DNA of 64,000 bases, taken from Elizabethkingia miricola (GTDB lineage: Bacteria > Bacteroidota > Bacteroidia > Flavobacteriales > Weeksellaceae). The stretch is from NCBI RefSeq assembly GCF_001675285.1, contig NZ_LSGQ01000003.1:186001-250000 (forward strand), read 5' to 3'. Below are positions 34,769-42,750 of the stretch, piece after piece. The position numbers and the translations under genes were made by a program. The stretch's first letter is position 1. Each line of letters opens with the position of its first letter. The notes beneath the pieces were generated by a model. It had not been told where the DNA came from. It saw only the letters and a list, made by a program, of their open reading frames with translations, and did no database searches.

Positions 34769-35896
34769 TTATACTGTTAGTTCTACCAGTTCGCTAACCT
34801 CTACATCGTAACCACTTACGATTGGTCTTTGGTCTGGACTCTGAGTAAGAACCTTTAAATTGTTAATTCCTAAATCTTTCAGAATCTGGATGCCGATGCC
34901 ATAATCTTTATAGTTGGCTCTTATTGTCGGTTTGCCCTGAGTTCCGGATTGGTAAGCTAAAAACTGTTGAAGCTTGTTCATTGTTTTTTCTGAATCCGAT
35001 ACATTGTTGATAAAAACAATGGCACCTTTTCCTTCAGCATTAATCATCTGGATTGCTTTTTCCATCAAAGGCTTTTCACCGTTAGCTAAACGGGTGAATA
35101 TATCGAAGTAAGCACTGCTGGATTGTACTCGTATTAATACAGGTTCCTTGTCCGCCCATTTCCCTTTTGTTATAGCATAATGAATTTGGTCAGTATGTCT
35201 TTCTTTGTATGCATAGAAATTGAAATCTCCAAAATGCGTCTGAATAGCTTGCTCCTCAATTCTTTCAACAAGATCTCCCTGCTTCATACGATACTGGATA
35301 AGATCTTCGATAGAAACAATTTTCAGATCATGTTTTTCCGAAAATTTCTTCAGCTCCGGAAGCCTGGCCATGCTGCCGTCTTCGTTCATAATCTCACAGA
35401 TAACACCACCTTCGTTCAGGCCTGCTAATCTTGTAAGGTCTATTGAAGCTTCAGTATGTCCTGCACGTTTTAATACACCTCCTTCCTTAGCGCGTAAAGG
35501 GAAAATATGCCCCGGACGCATAAAATCAGTTGGTTTAGTATTAGGATCCATCATAGCCTGTATAGTTCTGGAACGGTCACCTGCAGAAATTCCTGTAGAA
35601 TTTCCGTTGCCCAGAAGGTCAATAGAAACTGTAAAAGCTGTTTCTTTTGGATCGCTACTGCGGCTTACCATAATGTCCAGACCTAGCTCATCACATCTTG
35701 TTTCAGGGAGAGGAACGCAAACTAATCCACGGGCATGAACCGTCATAAAGTTTATCATTTCCGGAGTTACCAGATCGGCAGCACCAATAAGGTCTCCTTC
35801 ATTTTCACGATCTTCATCGTCTACTACGACGATCATTTTCCCTTGGCGTAAGTGTTCTATAGCTTCAGGAATAGTATCGAGTTGGATTCTATCCAT
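34769..35896 (-). CDS. ribB: 3,4-dihydroxy-2-butanone 4-phosphate synthase with degenerate GTP cyclohydrolase II-like domain
   Basis: Makes dihydroxybutanone phosphate from ribulose 5-phosphate for riboflavin. Of 375 residues, 1-205 form RibB: VVVDDEDRENEGDLIGAAD with the acidic loop, MVSRSSDPKETAFTVSID, STGISAGDRSRTI and RPGHIFPLRAKEGGVLKRAGHTEA. The second half has the RibA fold outline (DIFTRLANGEKPLMEKAIQMI, DYGIGIQILKDLGINNLKVLT) but lacks the zinc cysteines of GTP cyclohydrolase II (H-x-E-C...C-D-C). It should therefore supply only the RibB reaction, as in described RibBX-type hybrids. The frame opens at 35953, but the ATG at 35896 (MDRIQLDTIPEAIE) starts the domain. Confidence 0.92.
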   Translation of the reverse strand: MDRIQLDTIPEAIEHLRQGKMIVVVDDEDRENEGDLIGAADLVTPEMINFMTVHARGLVCVPLPETRCDELGLDIMVSRSSDPKETAFTVSIDLLGNGNSTGISAGDRSRTIQAMMDPNTKPTDFMRPGHIFPLRAKEGGVLKRAGHTEASIDLTRLAGLNEGGVICEIMNEDGSMARLPELKKFSEKHDLKIVSIEDLIQYRMKQGDLVERIEEQAIQTHFGDFNFYAYKERHTDQIHYAITKGKWADKEPVLIRVQSSSAYFDIFTRLANGEKPLMEKAIQMINAEGKGAIVFINNVSDSEKTMNKLQQFLAYQSGTQGKPTIRANYKDYGIGIQILKDLGINNLKVLTQSPDQRPIVSGYDVEVSELVELTV

Positions 35897-36235
35897 TTTT
35901 ACTTGTATTATATTATTTTCCACAAATTTACTTATTCCGATAGCAATTCGCAATTTTTGAAAACTGTTTTAAATTTTTCTCTGTGTGGATAAGCATTCTT
36001 TATTGTAGATGTTAGAACTTTTGGAAAGACTCTATAATGAATTTCAGAACAGTTCTGCAAACTATACAAGAAATATTAATACAAAAGAATTGTGGGCCGC
36101 ACTACATTTGAGTATAGCTTTGGGATATGATTTTTAGTCAATTCATAAAATTTTCACAAAAAAGCAATCTAAATAAAACGAGACTTTTTAATAAAGTAAA
36201 TATTTCTTATTTTTGCCGTCTAAAAATTTCAATTA
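35897..36235. other. Intergenic region between ribB and tig
   Basis: These 339 bases separate divergent ribB and tig. They hold a candidate 42-codon ORF (36009-36137) and, at 36208-36215, a TATTTTTG that fits the -7 box of a tig promoter 21 bases before its ATG. I see no riboswitch-like structure upstream of ribB. Confidence 0.5.
36009..36137 (+). CDS. Possible small protein, 42 residues
   Basis: An ATG-started frame of 42 codons beginning MLELLERLYNEFQNSS and ending ALHLSIALGYDF. Its composition looks protein-like (amphipathic helices, WAALHLSIALGY) unlike random AT-rich sequence. It could be a genuine short gene or the remnant of a longer one. No function can be proposed. Confidence 0.4.
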   Translation: MLELLERLYNEFQNSSANYTRNINTKELWAALHLSIALGYDF

Positions 36236-37570
36236 ATGAAGATTACGAATAAAAATCACGATGAAGTAAGTGCATTACTTACAGTGACACTGGATAAGTC
36301 TGATTATAAAGAGAAAGTTGAAAAAACTTTGCTTAACTACGCGAAAAATGCAAACATTCCGGGTTTTAGAAAAGGTAAAGCTCCTTTAAGTCTTATTCGT
36401 AGACAATATGAAGCAGGGGTAGCTTATGAAGAAATCAATAATCAGGTTTCCGATGCTTTAAACAATTATATTAATGAAAACAATCTTAGACTTGTTGGGC
36501 AGCCTGTGCCACAGCCGGTAGAAGAGTTAGATTATAATAATGATAACGTAACAGTGGCTTTCGAAGTTGGTTACGAGCCTCAAATTACTATTGATCTTGC
36601 TAAATATGAAGCACCTCACTACAAAGTAGAAGCTTCTGAAAAAGAGATCAGCCAGAGTATTGAGAACATGCAGAAGAGATTTGCAGAGCGTGTGCCTCAG
36701 GACAAAATGAACAAAGATTCTTACATTGCTTTACAAGTTGAGCAAGTTGTAGAAGAAGATGCAGAAGGTGAGCATCACCACGCACCTAAAAATGTTACAA
36801 TTAACAAAGACAACAAAGAAGTTTACGCTGTAGTAAAAGGTAAAAAAGTTGACGAGAGTGCTATTGTAACTAAAGAAGATCTTCAGAAAGATGAAACTTT
36901 AGCAAAAGAATTAGGATTCGCTCAGGGAGAGGTAGAACACCTTCACCACAACGAAGTAAAAGTTACCGTAAAAGAAATCTATTCTTTAGATTTAGCTGAA
37001 CTAAACCAAGAGCTTTTTGATAAAGTATATGGCAGCGAAAACATTAAGTCTGAAGAAGAACTTAAGAACAAAGTAAAAGAAGAATTAGACGAATACTTCC
37101 AACAAAATGCAGACGTACACTATGTGAACAAAATGTTGGAACAAATCGTTGAAAAAGAAGAAATCCAGCTTCCTGAAACTTTCTTAATCAAGTGGTTAAT
37201 GTTCAACAATCAGAACATTCAATCAGAAGAGCAGGCTAAAGAAATTCTTGAAAATGAAAAAGCTCAGTTGAAATATCAAATCATCGAAGGTAAACTAATG
37301 AATGATAATGATGTTAAAATTGACTATGCAGATATTTTAGCACAATCCGAGCAATTGGTAAGAAACCAATTAGCTATCTACGGTATTCACCACCTTTCTG
37401 ACGAAGAAGTTCAGAAATATGCTGTTGAAATGCTAAAAGATCAAGAGCAAGTAAGACAAATTTCTTCTGAAGTAGCAATGGCTAAATTGAAAGATACTAT
37501 CCTTGAAAAAGGTGGTAAGAAAGAAGAGGTAATCTCTCACGACCAATTTATGGAAGAATTGAAAAAATAA
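36236..37570 (+). CDS. tig: Trigger factor
   Basis: Ribosome-bound chaperone that shields nascent chains. The 444-residue length is normal. The N-terminal ribosome-binding domain has the signature IPGFRKGKAPLSLIRRQYEAG (GFRxGKxP, about 40-60). The middle peptidyl-prolyl isomerase domain is divergent, with a histidine-rich stretch EGEHHHAPK (about 178-186) and LHHNEVKVTVKEIYSLDL; the C-terminal arm is long and helical. Bacteroidota trigger factors commonly have weakened isomerase domains. TATTTTTG at 36208 is a likely -7 box, and a terminator follows. Confidence 0.93.
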   Translation: MKITNKNHDEVSALLTVTLDKSDYKEKVEKTLLNYAKNANIPGFRKGKAPLSLIRRQYEAGVAYEEINNQVSDALNNYINENNLRLVGQPVPQPVEELDYNNDNVTVAFEVGYEPQITIDLAKYEAPHYKVEASEKEISQSIENMQKRFAERVPQDKMNKDSYIALQVEQVVEEDAEGEHHHAPKNVTINKDNKEVYAVVKGKKVDESAIVTKEDLQKDETLAKELGFAQGEVEHLHHNEVKVTVKEIYSLDLAELNQELFDKVYGSENIKSEEELKNKVKEELDEYFQQNADVHYVNKMLEQIVEKEEIQLPETFLIKWLMFNNQNIQSEEQAKEILENEKAQLKYQIIEGKLMNDNDVKIDYADILAQSEQLVRNQLAIYGIHHLSDEEVQKYAVEMLKDQEQVRQISSEVAMAKLKDTILEKGGKKEEVISHDQFMEELKK

Positions 37571-37595
37571 TTGATGTTGTTTTTCTATTTATACG

Positions 37596-37622
37596 AACTC
37601 CGCTATTCAGCGGAGTTTTTTT
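37596..37622 (+). terminator. Rho-independent terminator after tig
   Basis: AACTCCGCT (37596-37604) pairs with AGCGGAGTT (37609-37617), loop ATTC, followed by a T run that overlaps the end of the convergent HxlR gene. Confidence 0.92.
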
Positions 37623-37989
37623 ATTCTGTTATTTTACTTCTGTGATCCAGTCCCCACTGAACAATAGCTTCCGTTAATGGAATAACTGTTTTACCATATC
37701 CGCTAAGACTGTAAAATACTTTCGGAACCTTGTCATTGTTTTGTTTACGACATATTAGTTGGTTTTGTTCCAAGTCTTTTAATTCTTTGATGAGAACTTT
37801 AGGTGAGATACCACTTATATCCTGAAGAATCTTAGTGTAATTTAATTCGAGGTGTTGCCTGTTGGCAAGATACCGCAGAATCAGAAGTTTCCACTTTCCC
37901 CCTATTACAAACAAACAATCCCGCATTGCACGTAATTCTTCGTCACAGGACGCTTCTCTTATATTACCATTTTTTTTGATGTTTCCCAT
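37621..37989 (-). CDS. HxlR family winged-helix regulator
   Basis: A 122-residue HxlR/DUF24 regulator: MRDCLFVIGGKWKLLILRYLA, then ELNYTKILQDISGISPKVLIKELKDLEQNQLI and the wing KVPKVFYSLSGYGKTVIPLTEAIVQWG. Two cysteines near the N-terminus (about 15 and 25) and one at about 80 recall redox or quinone-sensing members such as YodB. It is divergent from a quinone-oxidoreductase-like gene 71 bases away, which it probably represses. Sensing of electrophiles or oxidants is inference. Confidence 0.9.
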   Translation of the reverse strand: MGNIKKNGNIREASCDEELRAMRDCLFVIGGKWKLLILRYLANRQHLELNYTKILQDISGISPKVLIKELKDLEQNQLICRKQNNDKVPKVFYSLSGYGKTVIPLTEAIVQWGLDHRSKITE

Positions 37990-38060
37990 ATACTTTCCTC
38001 CGGGTAAGTCTATTGCTTTTGGCAGCTTACACCGGCTAAATTTACATAAAAATAAAATTT

Positions 38061-39062
38061 ATGAATGCAGTAAAACTAGTCTCTGTACAAGGAGAAAATA
38101 AACTGATTAATGATAGTACTTATTCTAAACCTGAAATTAAAAAAGAAAGCCAGGTACTTGTAAAAGTTAAGGCTGTTGCCGTCAATCCAATCGATTTGCA
38201 AATGTTTCAAGGAAAGAATGAAGCCAGGATTATGAGTTCAGACATTTTGGGACGCGAGTTGGCAGGTATAATAGAGGAAACCGGAAATAAGGTGAAAAAC
38301 TTTAAAAAAGGAGACGAGGTTTTTTTGGCTGTTGGCAGTATGGGCAGTAATGGTGCTTTTGCAGAGTATGTAGTAGTTTCTGAGGAAATATTGGCACATA
38401 AACCTAAGGAATTAAGCTTTGAGCAGATTACAGCTCTTCCAATCGCTTATGTCACAGCCTGGCAGGCCGTATTCAGATTACAATTACCAAAAGAGTCGTC
38501 GATACTAATTCTGGGAGCATCAGGAAGTGTTGGAAAGGCATTAATTAATGTGTTGCATTATTTTGGATACCATAAGATTATAGCGACTGCAGGAAATGAT
38601 TATAGCATGGGTGAATTAATGAAGCAAGGATTGTCCAAAGAGCAAATAGTTTCTTATAAGCGGTCTGATCTGGATAGAATAATACTGACGCGGAATAGTG
38701 GTCTTTATGATGTTGTAATTGATTGTATTGGTGGTCAAATGACAGAAACTGGAGCTAACTCTCTGAAAAGAGAAGGTATGTTTGTAGATATTACCAATTT
38801 GCGAACTGAAGAAGCCAACTATATACTGTTTCAGAAAGCGGCAATAATTATGAATATTGCCCGCTATGCAGAGCCCGAGTTACACTTTAAATACGGAGAA
38901 ATTCTGAATCAAGTATCTTCTGTTTTAGAAAGTGAAGAGAATTGGCATCTGCAAGAGGTTTTAAATCTCGGAAAGCTGTCTGCAGAAAATCTTATGACAG
39001 CTTTTAATTTGATGGAAAAGAATAAAACCAACGGAAAAAAAATGGTTTTAGAGATGGAATAA
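38061..39062 (+). CDS. Zinc-free MDR family oxidoreductase, quinone-reductase-like
   Basis: A 333-residue medium-chain dehydrogenase/reductase of the NADPH:quinone oxidoreductase group. Features are VKAVAVNPIDLQMFQGK, GRELAGIIEETGNKVKNFKKGDEVF, the nucleotide-binding loop ILILGASGSVGKALINVLH (about 149-167) and a C-terminal NGKKMVLEM. The catalytic zinc ligands of alcohol dehydrogenases are absent, as expected for quinone reductases. It is divergent from an HxlR regulator with N-terminal cysteines, which fits inducible detoxification of quinones or similar electrophiles (inference). Confidence 0.9.
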   Translation: MNAVKLVSVQGENKLINDSTYSKPEIKKESQVLVKVKAVAVNPIDLQMFQGKNEARIMSSDILGRELAGIIEETGNKVKNFKKGDEVFLAVGSMGSNGAFAEYVVVSEEILAHKPKELSFEQITALPIAYVTAWQAVFRLQLPKESSILILGASGSVGKALINVLHYFGYHKIIATAGNDYSMGELMKQGLSKEQIVSYKRSDLDRIILTRNSGLYDVVIDCIGGQMTETGANSLKREGMFVDITNLRTEEANYILFQKAAIIMNIARYAEPELHFKYGEILNQVSSVLESEENWHLQEVLNLGKLSAENLMTAFNLMEKNKTNGKKMVLEME

Positions 39063-39063
39063 A

Positions 39064-39096
39064 AAAGAAGCGGGAAAACCATTTTCCCGCTTCTTT
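39064..39096. terminator. Bidirectional terminator hairpin
   Basis: A 15-base perfect stem (39064-39078 with 39082-39096, core GAAGCGGGAAAA) with loop CCA. It separates convergent genes. Confidence 0.92.
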
Positions 39097-39100
39097 ATAT

Positions 39101-39682
39101 TTATTTATTGAATTCCTGTTTCCATGCTACTGCAGCATCGGTTAGAGTACTGTAAAACTCTTCGCCATATTTTCGGATCAGAGGTTTTTTCAGGAACTGG
39201 TAAACACTCACTTTTAGCTCATCGCCAAGTGTACATGCATCAGCACAAATCTTCCAAACATCATAATTCAATGCATCAAAAGTAGAGTATTTTGTTACCC
39301 GAATAGGGTACAGGTGACAAGAAATAGGTTTCTGATAATCGATTACACCATCTTCATAAGCTTTTTCAATACCACATTTGGTATATCCTTTTTCGTCAAA
39401 GATAACATAAGCACATTCTTTTCCGTGTACCAAAGGTGTAACAAGATCTCCATCTACATCAACAATGTGGGTACCCTGGGCATCTATAGCTTCAGCACCT
39501 TCAGGGCGTAAGTATCCCTTGATTTTAGGGTAGATTTCTGCAAGGATTTCTGTTTCATCCTGGTCTAATGGTGCTCCGGCATCCCCATCCACACAGCAAA
39601 TTCCTTTACATTTGCTAAGATTGCAGACAAAATTTTCTGCAAATACATCTTCTGAAATAATTTTATCGTCTATCTGAATCAT
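39101..39682 (-). CDS. DUF3109 family protein
   Basis: A 193-residue cysteine-rich protein of the DUF3109 family common in Bacteroidota. Eight or so cysteines are spread in patterns reminiscent of the YkgJ zinc/iron-sulfur type: NFVCNLSKCKGICCVDGDAG near the N-terminus, HGKECAYVIF, YTKCGIEKAYEDG, SCHLYPIRVTKY and ICADACTLGDE. Metal or cluster binding is likely from this layout, but the function is unknown. It follows the DUF6427 gene by nine bases on the same strand. Confidence 0.9.
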   Translation of the reverse strand: MIQIDDKIISEDVFAENFVCNLSKCKGICCVDGDAGAPLDQDETEILAEIYPKIKGYLRPEGAEAIDAQGTHIVDVDGDLVTPLVHGKECAYVIFDEKGYTKCGIEKAYEDGVIDYQKPISCHLYPIRVTKYSTFDALNYDVWKICADACTLGDELKVSVYQFLKKPLIRKYGEEFYSTLTDAAVAWKQEFNK

Positions 39683-39691
39683 AATCTGTTT

Positions 39692-40588
39692 TTAAAAATA
39701 ATAAGCAAGCTTAAAAAGCAATGCAAAAATAATAATACCCCATAATATAAGTTCCTTTACCCAATATTTGGATATAAAACGAAGTCCTCTGCTGGTAATA
39801 ACACTTACCGGAAAAGCGATGAGTAAGAGAAATTCGTATTGGGTTCCCATATAAAATATAAGAATAATCAATATGCTTAATGAGTATACCAATAGCAGCG
39901 TATAACGAAACTTACTGGAAGGGCTTTTCTTAGAAAAATGTACAAAATGATCATAAATACTGTACAACAGGAACAGTAGAACAGGAGAGAGGAATATCAG
40001 AGGTTCTATATTGGTGATCATCTTATCCGATACGTACGGAATAAGTCTTGTATAATAATCGGGAATATCCAGCAAATAGTATACCCCGGCGTAGTTGACA
40101 AACAGCAGGAGTATCCCAAAGAATAGTCGAAAAAGATTAGCAGAAATATTGCCCGAAGTTGCAAAGATATGGAGTATAATAAATATAATCAGAGGCCATG
40201 TTTGTGGCATCACAACATACATGAACCCCATAAGGCAGCCTACAAGAAAATAGGATCTCTTTCCTATTTTTTCGTTGTTACTTATTAGTATCAGTGTAGA
40301 AAGGTTGGCTGTAAGAATGGTAAAGGCCAATGGGAAACTTACATCTCCGAAATAGAAGCTAAATACTAATATGGTGTATATAAAAAGTGGTAAATGAGTG
40401 TTCCTGTTCAGTCCTATATTATTAAAAAGGAAATATCCCAGAGCTATTCCAAGAAAAGCAATAATACTTGAAATTATACTTAGTAAATTGAAATTCAGTA
40501 TATTAAATAGGGATATGAATACCAGCAAACAAACCAAATAGGCCGGAATTGAAAAAATATTGGTTTGTTTAGACAGTAATCGGAACAT
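39692..40588 (-). CDS. DUF6427 family integral membrane protein
   Basis: A 298-residue protein with about ten hydrophobic segments and no soluble domain, for example IPAYLVCLLVFISLFNI and ILIILIFYMGTQYEFLLLIAFPVSVI. It matches the Bacteroidota DUF6427 family, of unknown function. It is divergent from the DUF6341 gene (44 bases between starts), a neighbour pairing I recall from related genomes, and upstream of DUF3109. Confidence 0.8.
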   Translation of the reverse strand: MFRLLSKQTNIFSIPAYLVCLLVFISLFNILNFNLLSIISSIIAFLGIALGYFLFNNIGLNRNTHLPLFIYTILVFSFYFGDVSFPLAFTILTANLSTLILISNNEKIGKRSYFLVGCLMGFMYVVMPQTWPLIIFIILHIFATSGNISANLFRLFFGILLLFVNYAGVYYLLDIPDYYTRLIPYVSDKMITNIEPLIFLSPVLLFLLYSIYDHFVHFSKKSPSSKFRYTLLLVYSLSILIILIFYMGTQYEFLLLIAFPVSVITSRGLRFISKYWVKELILWGIIIFALLFKLAYYF

Positions 40589-40632
40589 TTTTATTAAATT
40601 TGCGACAAAGTTAATATTAAAATAAGGAAATA

Positions 40633-40863
40633 ATGACGTCTTTTTGGTTATTCTTGAGCAAAGTTTTCAAATGGTCATTCGGGTTTTACGATACCTTCGG
40701 AAATGTTCTTAACTGGATTCTATTCATAGTAGCATGTGGATATTTCGTATACTGGTGCTGGATATTGGTAGCTCCATTAGGAAATAATAAAGATAATGAG
40801 TACCACTCTGATACAGAAGACGACAACCCTTATTACAGAGAAGATTTGTATAAGCAAGGTTAG
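40633..40863 (+). CDS. DUF6341 family small membrane protein
   Basis: A 76-residue protein with one or two aromatic-rich membrane segments (WLFLSKVFKWSFGFYDTFGNVLNWILFIVACGYFVYWCW) and an acidic tail (SDTEDDNPYYREDLYKQG). It matches DUF6341, often mislabelled uracil phosphoribosyltransferase in databases because of its usual neighbour; the sequence has no such enzyme features. Function unknown. Confidence 0.85.
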   Translation: MTSFWLFLSKVFKWSFGFYDTFGNVLNWILFIVACGYFVYWCWILVAPLGNNKDNEYHSDTEDDNPYYREDLYKQG

Positions 40864-40886
40864 TCATTACTTAAAAAAATATAATA

Positions 40887-40914
40887 AAAACCGGCTGAAA
40901 TATCAGCCGGTTTT
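40887..40914. terminator. Bidirectional terminator hairpin
   Basis: AAAACCGGCTGA (40887-40898) pairs perfectly with TCAGCCGGTTTT (40903-40914), loop AATA, between the convergent DUF6341 gene and sigma factor gene. Confidence 0.92.
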
Positions 40915-41518
40915 ATTTATTTAGAAATAACTCTATATAGAATATTGCTGCAACGTAGCGAGAAGCTTTATAATGCGTTTTTAGCTGCTTTCTTACTTCG
41001 CTCAGAGTAGATGAAAGATAATTTCTAACCGTTTTTTCACTTATATTTAATATTCTTGCCGTTTCTTCAACAGACTTCCTTTTCATCATTCGAAGTTCGA
41101 AAACCTGTTTTTCGGTTGTGGTAAGCTGGTCTATAATTGCCTGTATTTTCTGCAGCAACTCTTTTGTATCAAAGGTATCCAGTATTTCCAGATATTCATC
41201 ATCAGATATCTCCGGATAACTTTCCTCAGAGAATTCAGTTTTATATTTAAGGTTTCGAAAATAATCCAGGATACGGTAATCGCAATGTTTTAGCAGGAAA
41301 GCATTTAGCTGTATCTCCTTTTTCAGGATAAAATCGGGCTCTTCCCATACTTTCATCCAGGTTTCCTGAAGAATATCCCGTGCGATTTCTTCATTTTTAA
41401 TTTTGGCATAAACTCTCCTGAATAACAGTGTAAAATATCTGTTATACAACATACGAAAGGCCTGTTGGTCTTTGCGTTTCACTCTTTCTAAAAGAGCTAT
41501 GTCAGTCTCTGTTTTCAC
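40913..41518 (-). CDS. ECF sigma factor of the FecI type
   Basis: A 201-residue RNA polymerase sigma-70 factor of the Bacteroidota ECF group. Region 2 is seen as AFRMLYNRYFTLLFRRVYAKI and EIARDILQETWMKVWE, region 4 as LTTTEKQVFELRMMKRKSVEETARILNISEKTVRNYLSSTLSEVRKQL. The start is GTG at 41518. It is divergent from the fecR-type gene and the TonB receptor, the usual cell-surface-signalling layout except for orientation: in many loci sigma and anti-sigma genes are codirectional. It should direct transcription of the receptor operon when released by the anti-sigma protein. Confidence 0.92.
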   Translation of the reverse strand: MKTETDIALLERVKRKDQQAFRMLYNRYFTLLFRRVYAKIKNEEIARDILQETWMKVWEEPDFILKKEIQLNAFLLKHCDYRILDYFRNLKYKTEFSEESYPEISDDEYLEILDTFDTKELLQKIQAIIDQLTTTEKQVFELRMMKRKSVEETARILNISEKTVRNYLSSTLSEVRKQLKTHYKASRYVAAIFYIELFLNK

Positions 41519-41752
41519 TGCTTCAAATTTATGGGTAAATGGATTAAGTTTTCGTGAACAATCTATTAATACATTATTAATTTAATTGATATAATGAAAA
41601 TTCATATAAGCTTTAATTTGTTGTAAATAATTATTAATCAATGTTATATAATATTAATAGTTGTTCAGGAAAAAGAGATACTGCTGAAAAATAACTAAAA
41701 AGGCCAAAGGACAAATTGGTTTTTGATACGATATACTATCGAAAACTTATTT

Positions 41753-42748
41753 ATGAAATTTACAACAGAAAAGATAACAGCTTTTTTCTTCCGCCTTCTG
41801 GAAAGGGAAGATAAGTTGTTGCCTAAGGAGAAGGAATTAATACAGAATTTACTGGATAAAGAATCAGAAATTACAGCTGATGAGAGTAGAGAAAAGGATT
41901 TGATATGGAAGCAGCTTTCTCAGAAAATACAAATTAATGTAAGAGCTAAGAGACCACGACAAATTGCTATCAGATCTTATGCTGTGGCAGCATCCGTCAT
42001 ATTCATTTTTGCTTTAGGGTTCTTTTTCTTCGAGCTAAATAAAACTTCAGAAAGCGAAAAAGCAATATTTTCTACCGCTAAAAATGAAATTAAAAAAATA
42101 GTACTTCCGGACGGTAGTGAGGTATTCATTAATAATGCTACGAGAGTTACCTACGATAAGGCAAAATTCAATGACAAGCTTCGTGAAGTATGGTTAGAAG
42201 AAGGGGAAGCTTTCTTTTCTGTGACTAAAAACCCTAAAAAGCCATTTATTGTCCATTATCAAAATCTTAAAACAACCGTTTTAGGAACTTCATTTAATAT
42301 CAAATCTTATAAGGCTCTTGGAGAGAGTATTGTTACGGTGAGGACTGGTAAGGTTCAGATTTCTGATGCAAAGCATGTGTATGGTGTTTTCGAAAAAAAT
42401 GAAAGACTAACCTATGATCAGCGTAATAAGACTTCGCGTGTAAATGAAGCCGATGCAGATCGTACAGCATCATGGCGTACAGGTGATCTTGTATTTTCCA
42501 ATGCGGGATTTCAGGAAGTGGCCATGCGTGTAAAAATGAAATATGGAGTTACGCTTATCTCAACATTTAATATGGATAATATCCGCCTTAATGCCAGCTT
42601 CAGGAATGATGAGAGCCTGCAGAATATATTAGATGCTATTTGCGGTATTTACCAACTGCAGTATAAAAAGCAAGGGAAACAAATTATTTTCTCTCATAAA
42701 ACAGAAACTGATGAATCTGAAAATAAAAAAAATAAATCTGTTAAGTAA
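41753..42748 (+). CDS. FecR family anti-sigma factor
   Basis: A 331-residue inner-membrane regulator. The N-terminal cytoplasmic part (1-75) is followed by one membrane helix (SYAVAASVIFIFALGFFFF, about 79-97) and a periplasmic FecR domain: KIVLPDGSEVFINNATRVTYD, EVWLEEGEAFFSVTKNPKKPFIVH and TTVLGTSFNIKSY. The C-terminal domain (FQEVAMRVKMKYGV, IRLNASFRNDESLQNILDAI) is the part that contacts the receptor's signalling domain. The frame opens at 41723, but the ATG at 41753 fits better. Two bases separate it from the receptor gene, so they are cotranscribed. Confidence 0.94.
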   Translation: MKFTTEKITAFFFRLLEREDKLLPKEKELIQNLLDKESEITADESREKDLIWKQLSQKIQINVRAKRPRQIAIRSYAVAASVIFIFALGFFFFELNKTSESEKAIFSTAKNEIKKIVLPDGSEVFINNATRVTYDKAKFNDKLREVWLEEGEAFFSVTKNPKKPFIVHYQNLKTTVLGTSFNIKSYKALGESIVTVRTGKVQISDAKHVYGVFEKNERLTYDQRNKTSRVNEADADRTASWRTGDLVFSNAGFQEVAMRVKMKYGVTLISTFNMDNIRLNASFRNDESLQNILDAICGIYQLQYKKQGKQIIFSHKTETDESENKKNKSVK

Positions 42749-42750
42749 AA

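Noticed and set aside
34769-35953. Possible frameshift explaining the lost cyclohydrolase motif in ribB
   Set aside because: The frame is open throughout and the flanking fold elements are intact in the same frame, so the cysteines are replaced rather than lost by a frameshift.
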